Positions 1 through 11,280 of a stretch of DNA of 64,000 nucleotides are shown here, in pieces. The position numbers and the translations under genes were made by a program. Below the pieces are notes generated by a model, which saw only the letters and a program-made list of their open reading frames with translations, made no database searches and was not told the DNA's origin. The stretch lies in the NCBI RefSeq assembly GCF_000237925.1, contig NC_031495.1, forward strand, positions 23,888,872 to 23,952,871, in the 5' to 3' direction. The DNA comes from Schistosoma mansoni. Taxonomy: Eukaryota; Platyhelminthes; Trematoda; Strigeidida; Schistosomatidae. Every line of letters starts with the position of its first letter. Positions within the stretch are counted from its first letter, which is position 1.

Positions 1-436
1 ATGATTGTAACAGACTGACGTCGTGACGGCTTCAAAGGTAATCAATATGGACTTACAGCATCCTGGTCTATAAATATAATTACTTCCGTCTACTACTCTG
101 CAATCAGCATATGGACACGAACATACTGACTGAGCGGAGTGAGTGCTGATTGCATTTTGAGACATCTGGTACGTGCGTTAGACCTGTATGTTCGTTTGTT
201 CCTACTGGTTTTTACTGTCCAATGTATCGATAATTTGCACAAAGGCTTTGCAATCCTTCCAGCTAGTGTGGTTTCTAAACTAAAATCTTCAAAATCATGG
301 TTGCTTGCTGCGCACATTGATTCTACCAACCATTAAGTAGTTTCATCATTTTACTTGGTTACAAATAGCAACTACAATGTGATTGCCCTCCGTTTGGCCT
401 CTTATTGGTTGCAGGCACTACGAGTATCACAATTCA
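1..436. other. 3' flank of MRPS33, no gene assigned
   Basis: Both strands contain short open frames here, minus 93-329 and plus 139-336. The minus frame (78 residues) is rather charged and not obviously random, and a TAG acceptor-like site lies near its 5' end. I found no family match and no consistent splice partner, and the MRPS33 stop codon at 437-439 lies between. It may be 3' untranslated sequence of MRPS33 or an exon of an unseen gene running off the left edge. Confidence 0.3.
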
Positions 437-878
437 TCATATCCATCTTTTAGTTTTTTGGTTTTGCTTGTTGGGTTTCTCTAAACGTTTTCTTACGAGT
501 TCTGCGGTTTCTGCTTTCTTGTGGTCTAGTAACTCATTTCGGTCCAGATATAAACACTTTATTTGTGTTAGTTCTCGAACAAAGTTCCTAATATCACCAA
601 GATTCTGACTACCACTCCACAAAACTGTCAACGTTTTTATTACTAGAGGTTTCATGCTTTCAAAGAGTTTAGTTTGTCCCGGCACCTGTAGCCTGACTTT
701 CAACTGAAATTTAGTAATTACAAAAAAATTTAGTGTCATTTAAATAGTATACTGTTGCTTTTGGTAGTAGTATAAGTTTTTAGGCTGAAAATGTGGTTGT
801 CTGTCTTCTTACATGTCTGTCATTTGTAGGTCGTTTGCTGATCCAATCACGGCTAAGTTTGCTTGTGGCCAAACACAT
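437..878 (-). CDS. MRPS33: Probable mitochondrial ribosomal protein mS33 (2 exons)
   Basis: Spliced minus-strand gene. Exon 1 is 878-813 (22 codons) and exon 2 is 703-437 (88 codons plus stop). The single intron has donor GTAAGA and acceptor TTTCAG, with phase 0 on both sides. An in-frame TAA directly precedes the chosen ATG, which supports the start. The product is 110 residues, close to the 106 of the human protein. Residues 16-25 (RPTNDRHLKV) match human mS33 (RPTNSKSMKV) in sequence and spacing. The later segment CLYLDRNELLDHKK (72-85) matches its GLYRDEHQDFMDEQK, and both proteins end in a lysine/arginine-rich tail. The fluke protein has a few extra residues in the middle. mS33 is a structural protein of the small subunit of the mitochondrial ribosome, so a mitochondrial matrix location is expected. 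The gene is divergent from SNAP-25. Identification rests on recalled family sequence, not on a search. Confidence 0.72.
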
Positions 879-1103
879 TTAAAATGTCATGATAAGTCTT
901 CCATAATTTAGTTTCTTAATATTTGATGAGAATAATGGTTGATTTGGTGATAATTGTGCCCTGTCCTTAATGGATTGTGGAATTTCTCGATACTTTATAT
1001 TTCTGCATTACAATTAACGCCCGATATTTCCACCCCAAATTATGTAACTATTCATATTAAACTAGCATTTTTCCTTACTCAACTTGGGTGTACTAACTGA
1101 GAA
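879..1103. promoter_or_regulatory. Putative shared divergent promoter, MRPS33 / SNAP-25
   Basis: 225 bp separates the two opposed start codons, so both 5' untranslated regions and any core promoter must fit here unless an upstream non-coding exon exists. The stretch is AT-rich with no clear TATA box. Just before the SNAP-25 ATG, a pyrimidine-rich run and TACTAACTGAG (1091-1101) resemble a 3' splice site. It could be the acceptor of an upstream untranslated exon or of spliced-leader addition, which is common in schistosomes. This is inference. Confidence 0.4.
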
Positions 1104-4100
1104 ATGCCGCAAAAACCTCGCCATCCTGTTTGTGGATATGATGAAGTGCAGTTAGATGATGGAACTATCAGACCTATGACAGAAGTAGAGCTTCTTCAAA
1201 GGAAGATTGATGAAACAACCTCAGATGTAGGTATTCCATTCTTTTTCACAGTTGAACTCATGTAAGTTATTATGTTTGCTTATTACTTCATTGTTTCGGA
1301 AAATGTGTACAAGGAACCTAACAAAATAGCTAATTTTCATCAAGTGTTCTTCAGTTTATATTGGTCTGTATTTAATTTTATTTAAAAAGTCACAAATGAT
1401 GTAGAATTAAATTTCACATGGTTCTGTCGTGGTCAAGCATTAATTATTTCATGTAATTTGATATTTCCTTCAAATGTTCCTACAAGCATTTTCGAAAGAA
1501 AAAGTTTTGGTATGGTGTAATTACACTAATGCACTCATTTTTATATTTCTTTGTTAGTTTGTTAGAACTCTTCTCATCTCTTTATGCGTTTCAATCCTTT
1601 TATTTTAACCCATTTTAGTCACTGGAAGCCTCTCGACGAATGATGGCTTTATGTGAGGAGGTGAGTCTTTTTACATCTATGATAATAATTGATCAAAGTC
1701 GAGAAAATGATATGCTAAATGTTTATGTAATATTTAGGCCAAAGAGGCAGGGATTTCTACACTGGTCATGTTAGATGATCAAGGCGGTAAGGTTACGCAT
1801 ATATGTTGTGACACAATTTGTAAATTTCATGTTGTAAAGTTGTTGTCTAGACTGGATATTAACTACATTCTGGGTGTATTTTAGTGGAGAGGTAGTTTAA
1901 ACAAAATGTTGTGTCTTGTCCAAGATAACCTGGTGTGTATAATTAATAAAAAATTGTAAACTACACCATATATGTATATATAATAGACTACAATTGTGTC
2001 CTTAAACTCAGATTCATTGTTTTCGGCATCTCTGTAATATTTTTTGATGTCCAAATTTTCTTTGTACCTGTATTTAAGCATCGACACCCAACTGCCTTGT
2101 TATGCTTACTAAGATACTATAAACTCATAGAAAGATTTTTAAAAATTTTCAGAACAATTGGATCGCATAAACGAGGGTATGGATCAGATTAATCAAGACA
2201 TGAAGGATGCCGAGAAAAATCTGGATGATCTAAACAAATGCTGCGGACTTTGCGTATTGCCTTGGAACAAGTAAGTCTATCTGTCAGTATTCTTACTTAC
2301 CAGATGTTATGCTGCTGTACACATTCCGAAGGTTTAGTGGAAATATGTAGATGACTAATTGACAATTTTCCCCTCGCTTAAGCTCAGTTGTTGACGAGCA
2401 GTTTATTTACTAACTAGAAAATGCAACTAAGGAGATAAATGGTGGTCATGGAACTAGAGTTACACAAATTAATTCACATAAATACCTATGTTTTTGGGCG
2501 TCATAAGTTTGATGAAATCTTTGCTTGATAAAGGCAAACACTGACTACTAAGTTATGTACATGAAGGATCGGTTATGTAACCGCTATTCTCTGGAATGCC
2601 TTTAGTTAACATAAAAACAAGAAATAAGACAGCATCATGAACATAATTTACTGTAATGCTTTAGAAATCCATTGGATGTGTTGTTACAAATAAGATAGGT
2701 ACAGTCAAAGTTCTACGTGTTGTTCCCCACAAGACTGGTATCAAGATGTAATCAAATCGAATAATACTGTACAGTAGATGTTATGGTTCAGTTATTCACT
2801 TCGTCGTGTGAGTGACATTACTTTTTAGTACTATATGATCTAGTTAATTTCCGTTAATTTCTGAGACGATTCTCGAACATATACGTAGCCATCATTCTGC
2901 ACCATTTGTTTGTGAAAATTGTTATATCTCAGTGTAGTTAACCATAGTTATTTTATTCTTTGACGTTTTGCATGACTTGTAAAGTCATTTAAGTTATGGG
3001 GCCCCCAAATGCCCTGGTACGGCCGAGAGTGGGGAGAGTTCGCTCTCCCTCTCCAAATGCTCTCATATGGCCACGCGCATATATAGCCTCTGCCAGGGAA
3101 GTCCTACTCACTGCCTTCTCGTGACGGGGGTGTTGTTCACAAAAGTGAGAAGACGAAAAGCGAATGTCCGGCGCTTTAACCGGGTTGGTGGATGTGGAGG
3201 ATCCACCTAGGGGAGTTGGAAAACCCAGATTCCAAACTAATGGTGCACATGGGCTCCAGTATCCTGAAGGAACGAATGGCGTATGAACCTATTGTTGGTC
3301 ACCGGCTACCATGGGACTGCATCTCCTTACGATGCTCCACTGCCTTGTGGACTAGACCTTCATGTCAAAGGCTCCGGGTGCGAGCCCTTAAGAAAACCAC
3401 CTGCTTCAGTCTGGGCACCTGGACGGTATCACATCCCTCACACAAATCGGATGAGATTTGTGCGGCGCATATGTATCTGGTGCTTCCTTGTACCAATATT
3501 TATGTGTTTAAATAAATAAATAAATAAATAAAGTTATGGGTTGTTTACCGTATATGAGATAAAATCCAGCTTAACGATTTTATTAAAACTATTTAACTTT
3601 GTTCGTCAACGAATTCGGTGATAAATAATTATTGAACAAGTGTAAGCTTAATATTTTCTAACTTTATTAAGTCAAATTAAATAATCTTTCAGAAGATACT
3701 TTTAACACTCAAAGCAATTGCGAAAATTCAATGTCTCATCTTTGCCTATAAAAATTAAAAGCTAGTATAGAGTAAGTTGGTTTTATTCTGTATTAGTAAC
3801 CTCTATTTTACATATATACTTTCAGTTTTAACGACTTCAAAACCCTTATAAGTAAGCTATAATTTACTCATTACGATATCTTTTAGAGTTAAAAAGAAAG
3901 ATGATTATACCAAACAACTAAAGGATGAAGATATGCGGGGTGGGGACGGACCTCGAATAATTGTGGATCAAAATGGCATGGGTCCAACTGGTGGTTATAT
4001 AACACGGTATGTTGTATATAAGGTTTCTAATGCACAATTGTAATTTTTGCTAATATTTATTAATCATCAAAGTTGAAATATCTAACCCGAGTCATAGAAT

Positions 4101-7100
4101 TAGTTTGCGTTTTTACTTTTAGATGTATATGAGTTGAAGCTCAATTATTTGTAGAGGTTGATAATTAAGATGAATAATATTTAGTAGTGTTACTAGTTAA
4201 GTAATTGATAATTGTTTCCCTTAGTTGTACTTGAGAATAAACTTTGATCATTATGGATCCTATGCTATCTTTCCAGTCAACAAGGTGATAGGATATAAAG
4301 CAGAATAGTATTGCCCTTGCCATACAACTATCAGGTGGATTCATGAGAAGATATTGGGATAAAAAGAGAAAGAGATAGAAAGTGTTTTGAGAAGTATCCG
4401 GATTTATCACATTCCCGTTAAAGGTGGTTTTTTTATCATCCACCTAGTTTTAATCGTAGTTGAAAAAATTGAAGTAATCAGATTGAAATGGACACCAGTC
4501 AGTGAAACTATTGAAGAGAATGACTGCTGTATATGATTATCGGTTGTTTCACTAGCCAATATCCCATAGCTTCGTCGGGCAGCATTTTGTATCCAGTGAG
4601 CTCCTATATTATGTTGTGGTTGTCCAAGTTTTAAACGAGTTGTACGAAGTTGCACACATGACAATGACCACCGGGGCTCAATATTGCTATCAATTGGGAT
4701 TTTCAGTGATCAAGTTTATGGATTATACGTTTGATTCAAGTGGTTACCAATATATCGTGCCTTCTAAGCATGCACGAATTTACGTAGGATGCCTTGTCAA
4801 TCCAGTGAAATGAATTATTTTAGTTTCGTAATAAAATGTGCATTTACTTTATGTCAATCTGGTACTTTGATGTCAACATTATGGCCTAAAGTAACTTCAC
4901 GTTTTTGATATCACTCCAAGTTTTATGAAATCTGTTTTTGTTTGTTTTAGAATTACAAATGATGCACGAGAGGATGAAATGGATCAAAATTTGCAGGAGG
5001 TTTCTGGTATGATCGGAAATCTTCGTAACATGGCTATTGACATGGGTAGCGAAATTAATCAACAAAATGTTCAGGTTGAGCGAATACAGATCAAGGTACG
5101 TAGTTTTCTTGTTATTTTCGCATCCATTTTTTCCCCCAGTTTGCTTGCCTTTTGTTTGTGTACGAAATTGGTTATTTTATTGAAGTGATCTATAGCGTCA
5201 AGATTCAAGTGGTTATAGAGATCTACCACCCGACTTTTGAAGACTGAACTGTAAATTCTAGCCTTACAGTACTTATTTACAGCTCAAGTGCTTGGTAGGA
5301 TGTCTTTAGGGAAGTGTTCCACGCAAAACAAAATGACAGTGTAATGAGGGAATAGAAGATAGCGAGAAAGGTAGACGATGAAGGACACAATTATGGTAAG
5401 AACATAACTACGTTTGATTCACTTGTTGTTTATAAATATTCTTATTTCTACCTATTTATTTGAACACAAATATTGGTACAGGGAAGCACCAGATACATAT
5501 GCGCCGCACAAATCTCATTCGATTTGTGTGAGGGATGTGATACCGTCCAGGTGCCCAGACTGAAGCAGGTGGTTTTCTTAAGGGCTCGCACCCGGAGCCT
5601 TTGACATGAAGGTCTAGTCCACAAGGCAGTGGAGCATCGTAAGGAGATGCAGTCCCATGGTAGCCGGTGACCAACAATAGGTTCATACGCCATTCGTTCC
5701 TTCAGGATACTGGAGCCCATGTGCACCATTAGTTTGGAATCTGGGTTTTCCAACTCCCCTAGGTGGATCCTCCACATCCACCAACCCGGTTAAAGCGCCG
5801 GACATTCGCTTTTCGTCTTCTCACTTTTGTGAACAACACCCCCGTCACAAGAAGGCAGTGAGTAGGACTTCCCTGGCAGAGGCTATATATGCGCGTAGCC
5901 ATATGAGAGCATTTGGAGAGGGAGAGCGAACTCTCCCCACTCTCAGTCGTACCAGGGTATTTGGAGGCATAATCCGGTCACAGCCTAGTCCGATCTAAAT
6001 AGATATTCCAGATAGTTGGAGAGTATTTATTGTTACCCATTTTTTGAAATAGATTAAGTACTACTATCTTGTGTTTTGGATAAAGATTCAAATCACTAGC
6101 TTAGGTTACCTCTAGTCTTTTCACCAAGGTCATAAATTGCTCAGTACTAATCTAACATAATTATCACTCCACACCATAAAATAAACGATTCACTTGCTTA
6201 TTTTATCTGAGCTCAGCGTCATGAATTAATGTGTCGTATGAGAGCGTTTGCAATTGAAAGCGTAAAAACATGAAGAAGTCGCTAAAACTATCGTTTCAAA
6301 ATGTTCATTTTTAGTGGGTTGTGATTTCTCAAACGTACCATGCTGACATTATACACACTATTGTCACTGCAATTGAACAGTCAGATACAACGACGTAGTT
6401 CTCAATTCTGAGAGTAGCTAGATTTTGCAATCATAAGAAAACTCCGAATTGACACGTTATGCTTGTGGTAGATACTTACAAGATTAACTTTGCAAATTGA
6501 CCAAGGATGATAGTGAGGCATTAATCACTCTCGGTATCAGTATACGTAGATCGATATTTTTGCCACTTGACTGTCAGGTCATAACTACCTGGACAAACCT
6601 TGGCTATTACTGAAATCTACTTGTAAGAGTAGTTCTGATAGTGTAATTCTGGTAGAGTGTTTGTGGCCGTAAAAACGCTTTCTCCTCAACAGCAAACCTC
6701 ACTTATCACACCCTTCCCAGTTGTTTCCAAAATGACAGCAGTTATAAGAGTGGAAAACTGTAGATGTAAAGATTTATGAAGCTAGACAGTACTACTCACT
6801 TCGGTATATTACGTAAGTTGTATCGTATTTATCGAGTGCAGTTTTTCAAGTGGTTGGTCTTCCCTCTACTATTAGTTTACGCTAAATGTAATTAAGGACA
6901 ATATTTCAAAGCTAAGTCCTTTATTGAATCAGTGACTATTATTACACACTATTTGGACTTATCTGCATACTAAAAGCTAAGGTACTGGTAAAACATGAAT
7001 AAAGTTTTCGCTCACTAGGATGTGAAGTATACTTTGATCTTTGTGTTAAGAAGTGTAGTATTCGCGACTAATCCTTGACGGCGAATAATTTTCGCTTTGT

Positions 7101-7468
7101 TTCCATTAGTTTACTCTTATTTTTTGTCATGCCCCATAAAATTGATGCATTCCGAAGAAATCTTGTTTATCTCACTTTCTGCAAATTTTTCAAATAAATC
7201 ATTGCTATCCACAAAAAGTCATTGCCATCTAGTTTTTAAATAAAAGGTGTGTGACTGACCCTCTATCGTCACAACATGGCATGGATTAGTTCCTAACCAG
7301 TAATCTTAAGGCCGGATACTCGGTCTACACATTTTTTCAACAGATATTAAGTTTTTTTTCCATGTTTTATTTGTCTAAAATTTACTTTAATGCGTTTTAT
7401 TTTAGGCTAAGTCAAATGCTGAACGAATTAAAAAGGCTAATGAACAAGCTAGTAAATTGTTAAAATAA
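1104..7468 (+). CDS. SNAP25: SNAP-25, synaptosome-associated t-SNARE (7 exons)
   Basis: Exons: 1104-1226, 1619-1660, 1738-1786, 2153-2270, 3887-4006, 4951-5095 and 7406-7468. All introns are GT-AG and the joined frame is open for 219 codons. SNAP-25 supplies two of the four helices of the plasma-membrane SNARE complex, with syntaxin and synaptobrevin, and drives synaptic vesicle fusion. The N-terminal Qb helix carries [20 protein letters not shown] with its zero-layer glutamine at residue 70. The linker cysteine cluster CCGLC (101-105) is the expected palmitoylation site; it has three cysteines where vertebrate SNAP-25 has four. The C-terminal Qc helix begins [14 protein letters not shown] (152-165) and has zero-layer Gln189. 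The N-terminus is about 17 residues longer than the human one before the Qb helix. The human protein has 206 residues. Introns 4 (2271-3886) and 6 (5096-7405) each contain a family A retroposon. Identification is secure. Confidence 0.97.
3001..3530 (+). mobile_element. Family A retroposon in SNAP-25 intron 4, with 10-bp TSD
   Basis: A 530-bp GC-richer insert begins GCCCCCAAATGCCCTGG and ends in a run of AAAT units. The flanking 10-mer AAGTTATGGG occurs at 2991-3000 and again at 3531-3540, a clean target-site duplication. Tail and duplication indicate retroposition by target-primed reverse transcription. The longest frame inside (3192-3515) is shared with the inverted copy at 5452-5968, but I recognise no protein domain in it. 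This is either a non-autonomous element or the 3' part of a longer LINE. Confidence 0.85.
5452..5968 (-). mobile_element. Family A retroposon in SNAP-25 intron 6, inverted copy
   Basis: Reverse complement of the intron 4 copy, nearly identical over its whole length. The frames inside the two copies differ at one residue over most of their length, plus the tail. The tail lies at the left end (about 5452-5463). The 5' end of the element is near 5968, where the match to the other copy stops. I could not define a target-site duplication. The high identity implies that both insertions are young. Confidence 0.85.
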
Positions 7469-9984
7469 GTTACATGGATTCGTTGAGTTTTCATCAGAAT
7501 ATTGACTGATGGAGAAATCCTTCAATTCCTGGTAAATGACTTCGAATACAGACTTTTCAGTCACTTCCGTGTGCATACGTGAAGCTTTTCTGCAATAATG
7601 CTTCACCAAGACCCTTATATTTTCATCTATTTTGTTTATATATTTATCGCAAATCAATTCAAGGGGAGTTTGTGAGGTTTGTAGCTGAAAATTTTTGTTT
7701 TCGTTGATGCCTCTTACCTTATAGACATTAAATTTTTATCATTCTCATATACTTGTTTATGTTTTCGATTTATTTCGTTCTGTAAAGTCATTAGTTTCCT
7801 CTTTTTTGAACAGCCTTATTCTGAATTATCCCTGCCAAAATTATTATTCGCTATTGTTTTCCTCCTTTCATCTTGGTTCCTCTCATAGTTGATACTCAAT
7901 ACATCGATTATATCATCAGAACTACTCATCTCACTATCTATTCTTTAAAGTCCAGTTAAAGAGTTGTTATCTGCTCATATATTGAGGCCTATTCTCTTGT
8001 CAGCTGTGCTCTCATATTTACTAAAATTTATGATTACTACTATTGATTTATTAAACTACTATACTAGTAATACTGAGTTAAAAAAGACTAACAGTGATTT
8101 TACTAATATTCTCGCCATCCTAAAATCAGTTCACTTTTCCTTTGATTTATGCTTCTTTTTTCTAACATACTTTTACGAGATGTCATTTTTTTCCGACCAA
8201 CTAATTATCAATATGAAATATAATGCGAATTTGATTTATAAATCATGTAAATCCGGTTGCGTTATTCTCATTCATCAGTCGCGTATTTTTTTAAAAAGTC
8301 TCGTCTCTTCCTAAGCCAAATCCTGGGGATTCTGTATTTAGTTCTTTTGCAAATGGGTTTAATTGAACCCTAGTTTATTTTGCGCCTCTAGAAAGATAAA
8401 GTCGTTTGTAATGAATCAATTATTTCTGATTTGAATTTTCAAATTTTCATAGAATATTTAGGGACAAAGAGTATTGAAGCAAACAATAAATCTCAATAAA
8501 TTCGTAACCAGCCTCTACAATTATATGTCCATGAACCCTCATTCTGACTATAATTATTGTATTAAAATGACTAAGATGAAGGGTTCTAATAGACTAGACA
8601 ACGTAGTGTTTGAAAAAAAGGTGAAGTTCCGCATCTGTTAAAGTTCAAATACTTCACAAATGCATCAATTTCAAATCGATAAGATCACTTAAAATTTGTT
8701 GTCAGGTGTCGAGTTACAATCAATGTGATAAAACAACTTATTTGAGTAAAATAAATGGTAGGAAAAGTTTTGTTTAGGTAATTGAGATAATAACGATTAT
8801 GGCAATAATACGATGTGTGATAACGGAGACATTGTTTGGGACTTGATATACACAACTGAGAGAGGCAAATCTACTATAGCAGCACCACTCTAATTCTCCA
8901 ATATTTCAGTGTGTGATAGCTTGGGAAGTGTTCACAAAATGACCATGAGTTTATCATATAGTGTACATAATTAAATAGTTGAAACGAAGAAATCAACTGC
9001 AATATTGACAAATCCATAAAGTATGGGACTAAGAGGTTTGACCTGGTGAGTCATTAGTTTGAAAACAGTTGAATAACGCCTATAATGCTTCCCGTTTCAT
9101 AAACTATTTATTGTAACTGCATGATATTTCTACTGCAAACTAATACTAATAAGAAAAATTCTGAGACTTGGCCTCAAATAATTTCAAAACCTAAAAAAAC
9201 ATAACAGTTTTTTTCTCATAAATTATTTCATTAATTTATTTCGGATAATAAAACTGAAACAAAGAAAACACAAAAAGGGCTATGGTAGAAGTGCAAAAAA
9301 AAACAAGAACAGAGCTAATTAGCCTACGGTTATATCTATTTATCCATTTGCTTATCTACATATCTCTCTACCATCCACCAATTATTTCTACTTTTCTTTG
9401 TATTACGAAATATTTCTATTTTCATGTTTATTTATTTGTTTAGACCTATAAAACAAAATTTTTTTGTTTTGACCCTAAAGTAGGATGACAAACAATAACA
9501 AAATAATAACAATAATGATCTATGACTTGATAGTATATTGTAAAAAATATTGCTATAAAATAATGATTTAAGGACAGACTTATATTGATTAAATTAAGTA
9601 ATATCAGAAATAAATAAATAGTAGTATTTTCATTTGATAAAATGCCGATAAAAAAGATTTGATAATCAATTTAAATGTTACTAATGACTAGGCGGTTAGA
9701 AACACACCTAGTTTATAGAAAAGCAATCCAATGGTTTTAAATAGTGGACATTAAATTGGGTTTAGTGAATTCATTTATTTAAATTTCTGAACCAAAATTA
9801 ATATTTCTCAATAAAATTCATCGATGTTATAAATGATGAATTAGGTATTAATGGTATAATGAATTAGGATAATTTTCGTGTTAAGAGAAAAATTAATTGT
9901 AAACATGTTTGATCATTGTTATTGTTAATCATGGAATCCACTTGATTTGGTCAATATCATTCATGTTGAAATATGTTATCAGAA
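7469..9984 (+). other. SNAP-25 3' untranslated region and AT-rich flank
   Basis: The first kilobase after the stop probably contains the 3' untranslated region. Two close polyadenylation hexamers AATAAA lie at 8485-8490 and 8495-8500. A 116-residue open frame at 7964-8314 has random-looking, low-complexity composition and is not called. From 8.5 to 9.98 kb I see only AT-rich sequence with homopolymer runs. Confidence 0.5.
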
Positions 9985-10443
9985 TGCTACAGATTAAATT
10001 GGTTATATTCTTAGAAATCCTATGCAATAAATCCTATATGCTTGATGCTAATTACGATTTCCTCGGTAAACGAACGAAGGTCAATGACACAGTGACACGA
10101 TAGGCTATTCTAATCCGTTGTCCCAGGCCCCGCTAACTGGAGTGAGAAGTCCAAGACGAAGTAGGGGAAAATATTTTCCGTAAGCAGCCGGAGCACAAGT
10201 AATCACAATAGGAAATCAAACGTATATATACAATATATAGTTGTCCTTGGGAAGCATTACAAAATAGCCCACTAAAAAGATACGACGGACCAAGAGCGTT
10301 TTAGATATTTCCAAATGGGAAATACTACTTGAAGGTGAAAGGAGAGCTTTTGGAGCGAAAACAAGGAAATTCGATTTTTTAAAATAAAATTACGAAAATA
10401 AGTCATTTACCAAGTAAGTTCTGGGGATTTAACATCCCCAACA
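9985..10443. mobile_element. Family F repeat, possible solo LTR (copy 1)
   Basis: Similar in sequence order to 13491-13880: shared blocks include the TATATATACA stretch, CCTTGGGAA-CATTACAAAATAGC and the GAAAACAAGGAAAT region. It begins TGCTAC and ends with the hairpin CTGGGGATTTAACATCCCCA followed by ACA, which is LTR-like. CAGAA occurs on both sides but one base out of register with TG...CA ends, so the insertion boundaries are not certain. It carries no coding sequence. Confidence 0.4.
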
Positions 10444-11107
10444 GAATCACATTTGAAACTTTCTTTTCATAGATTGAAAAGATAAACATATTTATCATCT
10501 TTTGAATTACGAGTTTTATAAATTATTTTAAACTGGAAATACGATCAATCAATTTGCTATCGTTTGGTTTTATCCTTAATTGCAATGTCTAGTTGGTTGG
10601 TTTTGTTCTCTAAAATAATTTTTAACTGTTGCGGCGAGACTTAATAAAAAGAGAACAAATCTAAGATTATAGGTATTATGAAAAATTATTCAAATTTTAT
10701 AATTACACTTGTGTTTTTTATAAACATTAGATTCATTTATCAATCAACTGGTTAATAGATTTATGGGGAAATTCAACTAAGCAGTACATTTAACCATACT
10801 TATTATTGCTGATGGTGTAGAAAAGTGAAATGATCAGAAGAACGGGAAAAGTAATAATATACAAAGAATTATTCTGATGTTATGTTGGTGTTTCTTTCTT
10901 AATTGTATTGATCACTAATGTAATGTCGGCTTTGACTGAAAAAAGACAAGGAGATATCCATTTATTTCAGATTTTTGCATACGTTTCGCATTAAAGCGAT
11001 TCGATATAACAAGAATTGAATCAATCTGTTAAAGATCAAAAGATTTTCTATTAGGTAAACTAATGATTAATGGGAGTATTTCATCAACGTAGTAAATTCA
11101 TAAATAA
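10444..11107. other. AT-rich intergenic, nothing recognised
   Basis: No open frame, RNA gene or repeat that I could tie to another copy in the window. Confidence 0.5.
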
Positions 11108-11280
11108 TATTTATTTATTTGAACACATAAACACTGGTACAAGGAGGCACCAAATATATATGTTCCACACAAATCATTTGATTTGTGTAAAGTCTATGAT
11201 CCTACCCCGGCTCCCAAAACAAAACAGGTGGTTTTCCTAGGAGTGCACTCTCCGAGCCTTTGACCTAAAGGTCTAATCCA
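11108..11280 (-). mobile_element. Family A retroposon, 5'-truncated fragment
   Basis: Reverse-strand copy of only the last 170 bp of family A: the tail (ATTTATTTATTTGAACACA) through the block corresponding to the CTGCTTCAGTCTGGG region. Truncation at the element's 5' side, at about 11280, fits incomplete reverse transcription. It is clearly diverged from the two SNAP-25 copies, so it is older. Confidence 0.75.

Noticed and set aside
3192-3519. 76-109 residue frames in the family A copies as host genes
   Set aside because: Present identically in two inserted repeats and broken in the older copies; at most part of a retroposon frame.
4616-4813. 65-residue open frame in SNAP-25 intron 5
   Set aside because: Lies wholly within an intron between well-supported exons; no coding signature.
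7964-8314. 116-residue open frame after SNAP-25
   Set aside because: Low-complexity, Phe/Leu/Ser/Tyr-rich composition, no splice or family support; lies in the probable 3' untranslated region.
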